From Calliopsis andreniformis (Eukaryota; Arthropoda; Insecta; Hymenoptera; Andrenidae), in NCBI RefSeq assembly GCF_051401765.1, contig NC_135071.1, forward strand, positions 11,510,961-11,574,960: a DNA stretch of 64,000 nt. Direction: 5' to 3'. The notes under the pieces were generated by a model. That model had not been told where the DNA came from and made no database searches. It worked only from the letters and a program-made list of their open reading frames with translations. This document shows positions 13,641-26,720 of the stretch, piece by piece (position 1 is the first letter of the stretch; every line of letters starts with the position of its first letter). The position numbers were made by a program, and so were the translations under genes.

Positions 13641-14759
13641 AGGCTTGAGCAAAGGTTCAATAATTATGAAATAAAATAGTACAGCGGTTTCTTAATCAAT
13701 GTCGGTTTTAATTAAAGGGGCTTGATCTGGGAAAATTAATGACCACGCGCACTTCTGAATGAAACTGAATTTCAGAATAAAATGCTGTTAATAATGCATT
13801 ACGATATTGAGCTTCCTCGAGGCACGTCATTTTTTTCGATTTTATGTGGAATTCTTTAACGGGAATTTTTTCGTGAAGATCGAGAAATTTTCATTGGTAT
13901 TAAGGAACTCCTATACTGGAATATACGGAAAATGAGAACGCTTGACTGGAATTAATACTAGAGAATTTTACAAATTTCATATGTTATGATAAATTAACTA
14001 CTTAAGATTACTAACTATTTTAATATATCTTCCCTTACATGAAACAGAGTAGCAACCACATAACTTACAAGTAAATATAGCAGGAAACTGGCAATTATAT
14101 TTAAACAATTTTTTATGACTTCTAATTCTGCTGTGTACACCAGTACTAAATTTCCTTTTCTTCAGAAGAGCTAGGAAAGTCATAGTTGCTTCACAATGAA
14201 GTGGATAACATTTAACAATTATTTTTCAGGAGTAACATTTTCCGATTAAACTCCAATGGCAGAGGATCAGGTGCTAACCATTGTCCTCCAGAATTTGTTG
14301 AATGCTTGAAGCAGACACAATAACCCTTGTTTTCTTCCGCTCTACAATCTCCATAAAGCTTATCTATACGGTTTAGACTATTATCCAATTATATCCAACA
14401 CGCGTAGTCTCGGAGGAAGTTAAGTAATCCGAGGTGTTTAGGTGGCATTCTACGAAAATATACGACTGCTTCTGTACACCGAATTACGCTAAACTAAAAC
14501 AGCAACTAAAAAATATGAAACAACTCCTAAACGGAATGTATCACGCGAAAATAACAATTGCAGTAACATTTTTCTTAAAAATTAGATTGATACTTGAAAA
14601 TTGTTTACTCCTCCAATACAGATTATTGCGATAAGAAATAAGTTCATGAAAATGTACATCTAAATACCCTTATCTTTTATTAATGAAGATGTGTGGAAGT
14701 GTATAAATCGCAGATGTTGAGAAAGTGATTGAATTAAATTATTTTACAACATCACTGGT

Positions 14760-15020
14760 AGCAGTAGAGTTTGAAACTGATCGGAAGATGACTTCACTCC
14801 AAAACGAAATACGTCAGTAAAGATATTTAAAGAACTGGGTGAATTGCAGATGAAGGAACAGAACTAAGTTATCTTAAACTGCCGTTGCTAAAACCACAGT
14901 TGAAAATATTCAAGACATCACTACACTCCAAATCGAAACACACCGACAGAAGTAAAGTTTAGGAAAATATTCACACAGAAACAGATCAGCACTGAATTAC
15001 TGCTGCACCAAAAAGCACCC
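14760..15020. repeat. Degenerate tandem duplication, period about 129 bp
   Basis: The segment ending CACTCC at 14,800 recurs ending at 14,929. Aligned blocks include GCAGTAGAGTTTGAAACTG with GCCGTTGCTAAAACCACAGT, and CTCCAAAACGAAATACGTC with CTCCAAATCGAAACACACC. The copies are clearly diverged, so this is an old duplication. No family is recognised. Confidence 0.45.
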
Positions 15021-16116
15021 CGAAAGTGTCAATAGAGACGCAATGACCGAACAAAGTGCATAGAATAAAGTGTGTCAAGGATACGCGCATGTTACCGTAA
15101 AATGTCGAGGCATCTCGAGGTACGAGCCCTGTAGCAATTCACGGATGCGCGACCAGCATTCTTTAAAAGCCCTCCACCTTTTCCATAGGCACGATCAGGG
15201 TGGTAACACAGCATCCCCTACCACTCATCAAAAAGTAGCGACTGTTCTCTTGGTATACGCGTTCGCTAACCACCCCAAGTAGTGCACGTGGTCATATATC
15301 CTTCTATCTCGGCACGTTTTCAAAATACAAACGCAACTAGAACTTCGGAAGGGCCATGGAATCCCACAAAAGCATAGCCCCGTTACTGAAAACTATTGTT
15401 ACAGCGTTAGCTACTAGTCTGTCGCGATAAAACCCGTGACAATGGGCAAGGTATAAATATCCTGTCTAATCCATTGTTTAACGCGGTTTTGGATCAGTTA
15501 AAAAACAAAGCAACAATGCTGTTCGTGGATTTATAGGTCAAGTTCGGAGCTAAATTACGAGAGACCCTGCTACAAACTTCTTCACAATTGGAGTCCGCGT
15601 AAACATAAATTAGAACTTGATCTGATGTCTTTCTCTGCCAAGCCATCAAGCCCCTACAGGTTTCACACCAGCCATCAAAGACTAACCTTGAACGTATCCA
15701 AAGAGGAAGAGGTAGCAGAGGACCCAGTTCCGTGACATCGTATTCATCGTCCAGTGGCACTTGACACTAGCTCGTGGCAGGGTATATCTCCTTGTCACCG
15801 ATTGATCAATCACGATCACATTCACACACTAGAGCGGACACACGAGGATCCCACCGTCACGATGTTCGATAGCAGAGCCGGTGAACCAGTATCGCGGAGC
15901 AACGTGCGTTAAAACTGCGCGATCGTCAAAGCGTACCAGCGAACCTTCCGCAAGGACGAACGAAAGCAAACTGAGCCACTGTTCGCTATCCGAGTCCGTA
16001 TCCGCCGGACACCCTCCCAGCTCTCGGCGCCCCTCACCCACCGATAGCGCCACCGTACATGCACTCCATACACCGAGTCCTCCCCTCCACCGTCGAATCG
16101 CGCCCAACACACTCAC

Positions 16117-16300
16117 CCTCTCCAAGCCCGCGCTCTCTCTCCCAAAACCCCACCTGACGCTTCCGACAACCCGTTTGCATCGTCTTCCTCGCTCATTTTT
16201 CCATCGGCACGGATCGTTCCACCTCTTTTCTGTTTCCTGCGGCCCCCTCGCTCCCTTTTTTAACCGACCTTATCGAGCACCACCGATGCGCTCTCCCGAT
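16117..16300 (-). other. Possible minus-strand first exon ending at a consensus donor
   Basis: On the minus strand the sequence runs purine-rich and CpG-rich to AGAGG, then GTGAGTGT, a good match to the eukaryotic donor consensus. The intron would begin at 16,116 and run to lower coordinates. The upper boundary given is arbitrary because no transcription start is visible. A chance donor in GC-rich DNA cannot be excluded. Confidence 0.2.
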
Positions 16301-17117
16301 GTCATATAAGCCCTCCTCCTGTTCCGCGCCGCCGCTTATTCCTACGTGTCAATTTATCGCGCTTTTTAGATTATCGCTCCACGCGGATCTCCCTTCGCTC
16401 CGTCTCTTTCTGCGCCCTCCTAGGTACCACCGCGAAAGGGTCCTTCCCCTTTCGGATGGATCTGGGTTAATACGGGGGAAACAATTGTTTGGATCGCGAG
16501 CAGAGACCGATACGAATGGCCGAGGCTCGTCCCCCAATTCGATATCGATACGGCTGTAATTCTCTACTCTTACGAATGACTATCGCACGCGGCTCGACCT
16601 CGATACAGAGGTACGATTATTAAGCCTCGGTAATGGGCGCGATGAATTCGTGTAATTCCACGAACCGTTGGCGCTTGTTATTTGCGGAAGCTTTGCCTTC
16701 GAATGCTTCTTCAGCCGCGATTTCCGGGTTCTTTAGGAACTTTTCGGGTTTCACAGTCCTCAGTTACTGTAGGATATGGGTCTGTTCATTCGGTTTATAT
16801 CTCTGCTCGTACGGCTGACGTTAAGCTTAATTGTACCATAGGGTCTCCGAGAGCGATAATTCTATCGATAATGCTCTCTGTCCACGTGTGAGTCCTGGGG
16901 AATGCAAATAGTGCAGATGCACTTTGTCTTCGTTTAAAGTATGTGTTCTAGGTGCATGGTATTCGAATACATCTTCCTATTTCCTTAAACATGTTCTGAT
17001 TTTTTTGGTGTATGTTCATAGGTGGTATTAAATATATCAAGGAACATTGCAACTTAATTTTCTTCATCGAGTGAACCCCAGAGCACTCAAATTGCTGACT
17101 TATATTAGTGTATGGTT

Positions 17118-17258
17118 ATGTCGAGCGTCTCGTTCTCAAGATTACATGTAGTACTGTCAGTAGTCGGGAACTTCACAACGTTCAGAGCTATTTGTAAACT
17201 GAAAATTGTGCTTATTTGCGCGGTACCTTCCGATATATTCACGAGACGCTTAACATAA
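17118..17258 (+). CDS. Small ORF (46 codons) just upstream of a consensus donor
   Basis: An ATG-initiated frame beginning MSSVSFSRLHVV runs 46 codons to a TAA, 23 bp before the donor-like GTAAGT at 17,282. It has a mildly hydrophobic centre and basic end (FTRRLT). No family is recognised. It might be an upstream ORF in a 5' leader exon or chance. Confidence 0.12.
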   Translation: MSSVSFSRLHVVLSVVGNFTTFRAICKLKIVLICAVPSDIFTRRLT

Positions 17259-17639
17259 TTGCAATCAAACTTCACGTAAAGGTAAGTTCGTTCGATCGTA
17301 TAATTATGAGTTAAATTGACTGTGAAGTGGTAATGTAGAATTTCCTTGTATCTTGATTGTCAATTATGTAAACATTTTTGAATTGTGCTAACAAATGTGG
17401 GTTAAAATTAACTTCCTCCTCCATCTTATCTATAATCAAAGACTGATACAAATTATCGCACTGACTGACACTCTCGACTTTTATAGCAACGAAACTGACA
17501 GAATCCTATTATTTTTCATATCCATATAAGGGAAAATAAAGGAGAGTCTGTTTTCCAAAATAACACAAAGAATAGATACAATCAACGAATCCTATCCCCG
17601 AACACATGTATATTTCTCGATACTGTATCGTTACTCCAT

Positions 17640-18200
17640 TCAGGCATTCCTTTGTCGTTAAAAAATCGTCAATTTAGTGCCGATTCGGCCATTTCGACTA
17701 TGTAAAAACAGGGAACTCACTAGTTTAGTATTCATGTGTATCCATTTGCCCTACATAGACCTTTCTGCAATTTCGGAATGAAATATACCCGCGATATTCT
17801 GCATCAACGCGTAAAGGTTATACCGTTATCATTCGCTTTAACACAGTTTTGGCGTGACGTTAAAATTTTGTGCAAAAATCTCATCGCGCGGAAGCTGGGG
17901 CTGGCGATGAGTTCGCTTAAATTCGAAGATCCGTCCTGCTATCGGGTGACAGGCTTTCGAGAGCGTCTCGCTTCGAATGAAAAGCGGAATACTTAAAAAT
18001 AAAGAATTTTGAGGGCAACGATTGTCGATGCAAGAACGGTATTGACGAATTTGTCACTCCCGTTCAATGCCGGGACACTTCCTCCACGCGGATCCTGACT
18101 CTGACAGCTCTTTACCGCTTCTCGCGGAATCGTCCGCGTTTTCTTGCTTATTTTTCCCCCTTTATCAGAACGATCCGTTTCTTTTATGCGTTCCAATGAA
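17640..18200. other. CpG-rich island
   Basis: GC and CpG rise at 17,740-18,160. Overlapping plus-strand (17,736-17,996) and minus-strand (17,993-18,196) frames lack domains and start at unconvincing positions. It is separated from the 15-17.3 kb island by only about 350 bp of AT-rich DNA and may be part of the same locus. Confidence 0.3.
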
Positions 18201-20699
18201 TTCTTTCTAGTTCATAAAACACGTCTAATGATTATGCGTCAAGCAATATGCTAAACCCTTGTATTTCATCTCTATCACTCCATATTCTCACACGTGGAAT
18301 GGATCAAGAGATTTTATGCATAAAAAAATAGTCTAAACTTCAATTTCTGGATTCTTCAATCTGAAGATTGAGAGGATTAAGATTCTATAATGTAAGAAGT
18401 GCTAAAGTAATTGTTGTTTCCAAGATAATGTAATATAAAATTCATGAAATAGTATAGTAATGGATAATTTATAGAAATTCAACTTTTTTATACTAAAATA
18501 ATATATTCCCTAATTTTCAGTCAATAAATATAACAATGGTGTATTGGAAGGAATTAATAGATGATGCAACAACGATGCTCGCTATCCTCTATGTGTAGCA
18601 ATCCTTGAAAGGAATACAGTCATAGCCACGAATGATTTATCTTGTAGTACTATGATCTAACTGCTGAAGTTAATAAACCTACAGCTTAGAATAAACCAAA
18701 TTACTAGACATGTTATCGAATTATTAGTCCTTTGAATTACCAGAATAGCTATGATTATCGCTGGTTACTCAATAACCCAATAATCTCTCTACAACAGCAA
18801 TTTTCCGAGCAGGTTCATACGGTTACCTAACCCCTGACTGCTGCGGTTAGGTCATTATGACACCACTCATTTACTACCAAATGTATTATTCATAGTCCAT
18901 GTAGCTATGGTACAGTTGAACTGACAGTAATACAAAAAGTAACTTCAGAAGTTGTCAGATTGGAGCATTCTATAATTCATGCACAGTAAACAGTCTCTTC
19001 AAAAATTGAAAGTTCACTGAACGTATATAAAAATACTTTCTTTGATGAAAGATGAACGCAAATCACAAGCTTCTAAAACAGAAATATTTCCTTGGAACTC
19101 TATGTAGACTGACACGCGTCGGAAGGAAATATGTTTGAAATTTCTAAACTCCCCTTGGACTCAACTGCAAGGGTATAAAGCAAATATAGGAAAGAATAGA
19201 AAAGGAAGAAGAGCCTTCTCCCACCTTGACATTTAAGCTTCGTCGCTGGTGATACACCACGATAGAGCATGGCTGACTTTAGAGGCTATTTATTTCCAAT
19301 CTCCCACGTTGGCTCTCTTTTATACTTTCGAGAATGATATTCGTCTGGGTGAATTGATCTACGGTAAAGGTTACAAATGGTTGAAACGTTGGAGGCAATC
19401 GGTATGCTCGATATTTTACTTTCGCCTTGTGTGCATTGATCTTTGTTAGCGAAGTCTTATCGTAAAGCATTGGTACGGGGAGAGAAGCAATAATACTAAA
19501 CTGTTATAGGAAAGCTTCCATCGTGAAATGCACAAGTCAATAAATAAAGGCACAGCTTTCATTTACATCGTATTAATCCTAGCAAAATGTCAATTCTATT
19601 TTTCCCTCTTTACCAAGTCAATTCCCTGTAAAACGTATTTGCAAATATCAAATGCAATGCACAGTGCCACTTACATTATTACTACCATTTAGTTATTTAA
19701 CTACTTTAAGAAGTTTCACAAATTGGAAGCTATACACGAGTAATTCATCGTTATAGATTTAGAGTACTAATTGCAAGCTAGAAAGCTAGTAACACCATAA
19801 AGAACACAACTCCAAAAGTGCTCTTTTAGATTCTACAATTGAATCCTAAAAATAACCATAGGTACGTTTTTAATGAATAAAATGTTCAGTCAAAGCAATA
19901 AATCATGTAGAGCAAGAAATAGTATGCGCGATAGTGCACTGACTAACATTAGTCACACAGGATTGATAACATTGAACACACAATATCCACAGAACAAATA
20001 GGTAACTATTGCAAATCAATCAGTGCTGCAGTATCGTAATGCACGACTTTAAAATGTTGCATACGTCTATAAACTTTTCAGGATTAATTTGCATAACTGT
20101 AACTCTACAAATTATTTCACATACATTTTAAAAGAAGTGTATCATATTTTTAGTAACATTAAATGTCAATTTAATAACATTAACGATAGGTAAATTATAT
20201 TTTGTTGTCGAGTTTCACACTTGTACCTCTGAATGAGTAAAGGTCCTGTCAGTGTGACTGCGTGACTGCAGGCACTGCATGTTTGATGGTGGTTAATGAC
20301 GAAATCTTGTAACTACCGAAAGGGTGAAGAAATCACGAAATAGCGAACTTTAAAAAAGTGTGGCCTTTATAACTGGTGAATGAAATAGGTCCTTTGATTA
20401 CATTTATAGTTACTAATTAAAATCTGAAGATTTCTGTTTAGAGCAGGGAAGTTTTAACTTAAACATCTGGTACATAGTACAATTTAGTAACTAATATAAA
20501 TATTAATTTAATTCTGTACTCAGTTAAAACTGAAAAATAACGAGCACCTAGTTTTCTAGTACCTTCCAAGTTAAAGAGCATAGTGTCTCACATTAGACAT
20601 ATGCGTTTACTAATGGCACATTAGTCCATGTCCATTAGAAAATAAGAAAAGGGTTCAATAAACGAGTGTTACAAAACAATATTTCTAGAATTTATGAAA
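18201..20699. other. AT-rich gene-free stretch
   Basis: No supported gene. A compact 16-bp inverted repeat TCAATCTGAAGATTGA lies at 18,356-18,371, and CCTAACC/GGTTAGG form an inverted pair near 18,825-18,852. Otherwise nothing stands out. Confidence 0.55.
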
Positions 20700-21600
20700 T
20701 ATCGAAAGTCATGATGGTTCTCGAAATTAAATTTCCGCCCCCAGCGATCTTCACTGACAAGTTTTCATCAGCTACACCCCCCGATTTTATTTCCAAGCCC
20801 GACTCACTCGTCAAAGTATTCGTTGCAGCATGCACTTAAGGTACACGTTACCAATGAGATCAATTGTGTCGTCAATGAACAACGAGAACCAACTCGTTGA
20901 TAATGAAATCAATTGTCGGGAATGCCTGCGCTGGGCTGTTAGCAATGTTACAACAATACTGGAAACAATGAAGTGTATTTTAGCGAAATTAAACTCACAA
21001 TGGCCTCCAACGAAATCAGCTCATTGTTAAACGAAGGGGGTTCGTTAGCAAACGCGTGGTGTTGATATTTCTGAAACAAATCAAGGGTAGGAGACTTGCG
21101 TCGCGTGTCCAGTTCCTAACTTCTCGGTTGTTGAGCGCCTCGCCGAGAGTTTCGGCTTCGAAGCCTGTCGTGCCGAACTTTCGTGGCGTTTGAAATATTT
21201 CTTGGATTTCGGCTGGCTCCTTCGCCTCCCTGAACACCTTTGGCGATTCAAACCGCGTCGATCGTGAACAGAAACAAGAAAAAAGGAGGGAAAAAGGGAC
21301 TTAGCTAAAGCGCCTGTTCATTCGGAAATCCTCCCCCTCAAAGGCATCGAATCGCTGGACGAATCTTTCAGAGAAGATTCGATGACCGATCCTCCCAATG
21401 CGCGCGACTGTCAGCGTACGCCAAAGCTGCGGTGCTATCGATTTCCAAGTGGTGCCGGATCATGTTGTTAATCGTTTCGGCAAACTGATACGTTTGACCG
21501 CAAAGCCATCGTAAACGTTCGCGTTAAGTGTATAGGACTGGGAGGACCGTACAAATTTAATCGAGGCTTCGTTCTTTTTCAAGATTCAACTCGTGCAACG
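20700..21600. other. CpG-rich island
   Basis: GC rises with many CpGs, strongest at 21,020-21,560. A short hairpin (GAATCTT, 6-nt loop, AAGATTC) lies near 21,362-21,381. Frames at 20,830-21,030 (plus) and 21,016-21,237 (minus) have no recognisable domain. Candidate regulatory or unrecognised exonic DNA. Confidence 0.3.
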
Positions 21601-21941
21601 AGTATCTGCGTTAATTTCGATAGCTTTGCTTGTAGACAGGAATATGAAAGTCTTATACTAGAGTAGCAATCGTTATTTCTAAAACGCGTGTAAAAACGTT
21701 TTGCATTTTAGGTGATTAAGATATAGAGGGAATATTTGCAATTTTTTCTGAGGATAATTTTATATAAAATCAATATGGCGGTTTGTTGACAATTTTAGAT
21801 ATGATTCAATAAATAAATACAAATGAATCTGACAGAAAACTTAATCGTAATAAGTTGGTTCGTGTTAATTAACAAATTATCCTCAAAAAATATTGATTGA
21901 AACAAGAAAACTGTACGATGAAATATGAACAAGTATTATTC

Positions 21942-22313
21942 ACAGGATGGTTAATGACAGGTGTCAAAAATTTTAAAAGGTGATTCTATATGCTAAATTA
22001 AGAGGAAAGTGAAGATAGACAAAATTGTGTTTCAGACTTCGTTTTCAAATTGTTAATTCTTGAGAAAACGTCTAGAATACGTGTAAAGTGTGTCTGACTT
22101 GGGACTTATTGTATCTACTGACTTCGCTGCCCTTGGCCTGACTAAAGTACGTTGGCAGTAGAGTAAGTTCCAAGTTGGACACATTTCACGCGAATTTTAG
22201 ACGTTTTTACAATAATTAAAAACTCTCAAACAGAGTCCCAAATGCAATTTTAACACTTTTACTTTTGTCCTGCCCCTTAAAATTTCTGAAACTTATTGAT
22301 GAATATCCTGTAT
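21942..22313. mobile_element. Palindromic MITE, copy B
   Basis: About 372 bp, the same family as copies A and C. The left end reads CAGGATGGTTAATGACAGG and the right end, reverse-complemented, begins CAGGATATTCATCAATAAG. Internal inverted pair: ACTTATTGTATCTACTGAC near 22,105 and GCAGTAGAGTAAGTTCCAAG near 22,155. TA follows the right end; the left flank has decayed. There is no coding capacity. Conserved blocks shared with copy A include CATTTCACGCGAATTTTA. Confidence 0.75.
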
Positions 22314-24519
22314 ACAAGATAGTCAAGAAACAGTGTTTCTATCTTGTGAAAATTGTTATAGATTCTGACGGAATATAGATTCTTTCGTTTCAAAAAGTTT
22401 ATGAAGAAATGATGTTTGTTAATTATTCTGATCTTCAAACACAGATTATTCAGTTAATATAAATTTTTATCGATGAAGTTTGAAATGATAACATGAAAGT
22501 AATAACAAATCCTTTCAATCTCTCTATTGTCAAACAGGAACTTCTCTCCTTTGAATCCATCACTATTTGACATCAGGTAAACTGCAATATTGCAAAACTT
22601 TTTCAATAATGGACCTTTTGAATAATACCTACTCTTTGTGATCGTCAAATGAAATTTGTAGGTGCACCATTTGATCTTTTGGGCACAAATATCGATACAC
22701 GTCGAAATTAATATATATTTTCACATAATAATATTCTACAAAGACATGCAAAATTTAATTGCCAAAACAGCTGATCAAAGCGAAAAAATATGCGCAAACA
22801 CACAAAGCGCTCAATTGTGCAATTTCTAGAAATGAGGAACCAATGTTCTAATACTTCTTGAATTAGATATTTACACTGGGTCCAAATTCAGCTTCGACTA
22901 CAATTATATCAGTTGTTTCATAATCTTATACTAAAACATAGATTTTAATAAAAAATATTCGAAAAATATATTTCTTTACTAATTATAAATAAATGTGCGT
23001 ATGTACCATTCTTTTACTAATTCTCAAATTTTACTTGAAATGTTATGCATTTTTAATATTAAACAAATTTTAAAATTGTTACTATTATTACTATTATTAT
23101 TAGACACAGTTTTAATGTACCCACATCACGCTTGCGTAATGAAAGTGCTTCCTGTTAACAACATCGAATTGTATAATAGAAGCAATCAAATCTTTCTTAG
23201 GCATATACGTATTATTTAGAGGAAAAGTGTCTTGACTTATTGGATGCTTATAATGTCTTGAGTAAATATATTCCACTTATATATTTATAATTTGTTATTT
23301 ATTTGTAATCTGTTTTCCCAGAAAGTTTGGCCAGGAGATTTGAAAAATTCCAATTCTTACAAATCTAATGAAACAAATGATGAATGCTACCATTGTATTG
23401 TAAATTACACTATCATGTTCAAAACTATTTATATAATATTGTGAATTCAAACGAAATTCATAGTTAGGTTTGACATAAGGTTTGTGAAGTATATCTTAAA
23501 TTGTAAAAACATGACTAGAAACAAGTCGTGATATCGCATATACGTTAATCCATATTTATTCGTGAAGACCAAGTTAGAAAATAATTCTGTTTCATTATTA
23601 TGGGTGATAAAGTTGAAGGTATTGGTTGTAGAACGCAATCTAAGCAAAATTATTGTTGGTCAGTGGAAAACCTTCGACATCGTGAAACAGAGCACGAACC
23701 AATATCGTGGCAACACTAATAAAATAGCGGTGTCGTAACGTGGGTAATATATCGGATTACTATTGGAAACTACTAAAAATACAAATCACAATCCATCACT
23801 GGTAGTATCCATATAAACTCGATGACAACTTAAATTTTCAAGCATCTTCATTTTTTATAAAAATAACTAAAACTGTTTACATCAGTAAACTTTGAATAAA
23901 AATCTAAAAATAAAACTTCAAAATGTGCTTCGTAAGTGAAACATAAAATTTAGTAAAGTAAATTATTAAATACATAATAAGTAATTTATAGTTGTATTAG
24001 AAGAACAAACTTTTCTGAAGTCAATACATTTACACACAGGAATAGTGATAAAAGTACTATGTGTAGTGAGTTATTTAAAAAACTACTGAACTTTCATTCT
24101 ACTAAAACGAAGTTTAATATAATTTTCCAAATAGCTTTCAGCCCACATTTTAACTGAAATGGATTACAAATTAAATTTATAGAACAATATTTTCTAAGCC
24201 TCAATTTATTAATGTATCCCTGAGAAATTTAGTCTACTCTACCACGATAATTAACAAACTTCGAGGTATGTTCCCAATTAAATTTGATTGCTATTGAATA
24301 TCACGATGTACTTGTCAAATATTTGTATCTAATATTCTAGGATCGAAAATATACTTATCTTACCTATATAAATATAATTATCTGAGAGACAAGTATGCGT
24401 TCTTTTCTAAAAAAGTCTAAATGAAAATCATAACAGGAGAAAATCAATCTGTCGTATAAAATAGAAATTTAGATGCTTTTAGTGCACTGTACGACAGAGA
24501 TTTCTTCGCAATTCTCTCT
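22314..24519. other. AT-rich gene-free stretch
   Basis: No supported gene. A minus-strand frame at 22,454-22,648 is free of stops for 64 codons but matches nothing recognised. A TTA/CTA trinucleotide run lies at about 23,076-23,102. The rest is AT-rich sequence of intergenic or intronic type. Confidence 0.55.
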
Positions 24520-24780
24520 AATCTGTTTTAAAAACGCGTCTCGTTTCGATCAGAAGCTTATGAAACGGCTGGAAGCTCCGAGGTGTGTCATATCCGGTAA
24601 ATAACAGACTCTCAGGGCACAGGTAAGGTTTCCCCAGGCAATAACGATTCTCGATACCAGCAGCGGAGAATCACCTCGAGCGAGATTCGCATTAAAACAC
24701 CGAATCACACCTGAATAAAGCTCTCAAACAAATTCTATCAGGCCAAAAGTTGCATCGCCACTGGGCATCGAGCGTTTTAC
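24520..24780. other. Small CpG-rich island with plus-strand donor-like site
   Basis: A short GC-rich patch contains GGCACAGGTAAGGTTT, a close match to the CAG|GTAAGT donor, placing a possible exon end at 24,622. The frame upstream beginning MKRLEAPRCVIS stops within 14 codons, so if transcribed this is more likely a leader exon than coding. It may be chance. Confidence 0.2.
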
Positions 24781-26439
24781 TTTTATCGTTTTAATTGTCC
24801 ATGAAAGTTCAAGCATGATTGCTTTTTAAAGACCAACGAAATGAATGATTACTAATGTTCAATATGCCTTAGGCTGGTATCGTCAGCTTTCATGTGGAAT
24901 ATCTCGAATCAACAAATCTTAGTAGTAGAATTTATAAGAATAATCATAATAAAAATATAAAACAAAACATTTTTCAACTTTCAACTTCAAAAAGATTTTG
25001 ATGGACAGAGTAATTGTATTTTATTGTATAAATGTATTTGTTTATGATATGTTCAAATAAATCAAAAACAACATAAGGAATTTTCTAAGGAATATTTACC
25101 CTTAAAAGCTTTCGTTCCATCTTTTTATAAGAGGTTAAAAGATTCATCCTCTTTCTGTGATTGTGTCTTTGCATATTCATATAAGTATTATTAAGTTTAT
25201 TATATATATTCGATCCTTTCTACCGTTTTTGCAACAATAATAGCACAAGACCTTAATTTAAGAGTTTAAACATTAATGCAAAATGCTTTGATAGTTCTGT
25301 ACTAAATTTACCTAATATATTATATCTCTTTAAAATTTTCAATGCCGAAATTATAATCATTTTGATTCCATATTTCTGTAGATTTCTTCAACTATTCCAA
25401 TACAGACACACTGGACTTTTCAAAGGTAGTATAAATATATTTTCAATTCACCTGTAGATAATATTTTAGTTTCAGTTTAATATAGATAAACTAATTTGTT
25501 TTGCTCATATGTTTCAGATGTGTTGCAGTCATGTTACCACGAGATCAATTTGCGTTTCATAATTAATTGCTTTCTTACATCAAAGAAGAAGACATACATA
25601 TACGCGACGTATAAAGGGGCACCAGTCGCTGAATTCGATGTGGTGTTTGCTGTAGCATGAATTTTAATTGACATTTAGACACAGACGTAAGGGAATGACA
25701 CAAATCTCACAGACTCAGTGGTTGTAATTTTACAACACACATAGATAATTCAGACAATTAAATATCATAGTGCACTTTAAATAAAATCTTCTGTTTAAAA
25801 TTGCATTTGGTATACGTGTCTCAATAAAGTAATTGAAAGTTTGAAATAAAAGATACTATAGTTTATACTCTATTGAAAATACTATAAAATTTGGCGAGAT
25901 CGTTCTAAAAGTATCTCATGTTTAAACAACTTTACAAAGAAAAGTAGTTTTTATTACTAAAAAGTAATAAAAACGTACCTTTCTTTTTAATAGTCACGAA
26001 TTTATTGGTTTGTAATGAAATGTAGTGTACATTTTATAGAATAAAGATGAACAATACAATTTCCTTCGAAATATACAGTACAACTCGCATAGAGACGTAA
26101 CATGATTTACAAGGAATCGTTCAATAAATAGTTGGATACTTTATTTCCTTCTGTCTGAGGTAAGTGTATCAGGTTCCTTTGAAACGAAACTGTATTTCCT
26201 CGACGAAACTACGAGACAATATAGAAACGAATTCAGTCTTTAACAACATTTACGTTCTAGTATTTTCTCGTGACCTGTTGTTTTGCGAAAACAAGGGTAT
26301 AATGTAATGTAAGGTTTTAGGATAACATGGTCTTCGAAGCTTAAATAGTTCGAGACTGCAAAGTAGCCTAATAATTTCATATCATTTTATCACGTTAATC
26401 TGTACACTAATTCTCATACGTATATGCATATAAATTGGA

Positions 26440-26720
26440 AGGACTTAGGGAAGCACTCGAAGTGATAATTCCAGATTTTGATGAAACTTGGTAGGGTTGT
26501 AGAGTAGTCGAAAATGTTCGACATGTATTTTCTTTACATTACTTCCTATCCGCGTTAAGAAGATAAGAACTGCCCCCAAAGTTGGGGTAGAAACCATATT
26601 TCGCTTAATATCTCAGAAGCTATTAGATGTAGAAAAAGACTTTCAATTAGTGGATTATGTATTTTTTAACATCGAATACATTTGTGTAAATTATTGCTCC
26701 AAATAGTATTCAAACAAGAA
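26440..26720. repeat. Possible old interspersed repeat
   Basis: Contains CCCCAAAGTTGGGG (26,574-26,587) and a phrase around 26,465-26,500 whose style (AAACTTGG, then GGTTGTAGAG) resembles interspersed insect repeats I have seen in outline, but I cannot name a family and there is no second copy in the window. Weak call. Confidence 0.25.

Larger units (their letters stand above)
15040..17290. promoter_or_regulatory. Large CpG-rich island, candidate divergent promoter region
   Basis: This is one of the two strongest GC/CpG islands. Its core at 15,840-16,560 is C- and pyrimidine-rich on the plus strand. A minus-strand splice-donor-like site (GAGAGGGTGAGTGT) puts an exon end at 16,117. A plus-strand donor-like site (GTAAAGGTAAGTTC) puts an exon end at 17,281. 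The two would transcribe away from each other, as from a divergent promoter. A frame of 142 codons at 15,881-16,309 is Ser/Pro/Arg-rich low complexity, overlaps open frames on the other strand, and is better explained by composition. No TATA-initiator pair was found. Confidence 0.35.

Noticed and set aside
15620..15760. Minus-strand exon-like frame ending at a GTTAGT donor (after 15,691)
   Set aside because: No pyrimidine-rich acceptor upstream, in-frame stop just before, and start codon would be GTG.
15881..16309. 142-codon plus-strand ORF, the longest in the window
   Set aside because: Ser/Pro/Arg low complexity, overlapped by open frames on the minus strand, and explained by C-rich DNA; no domain.
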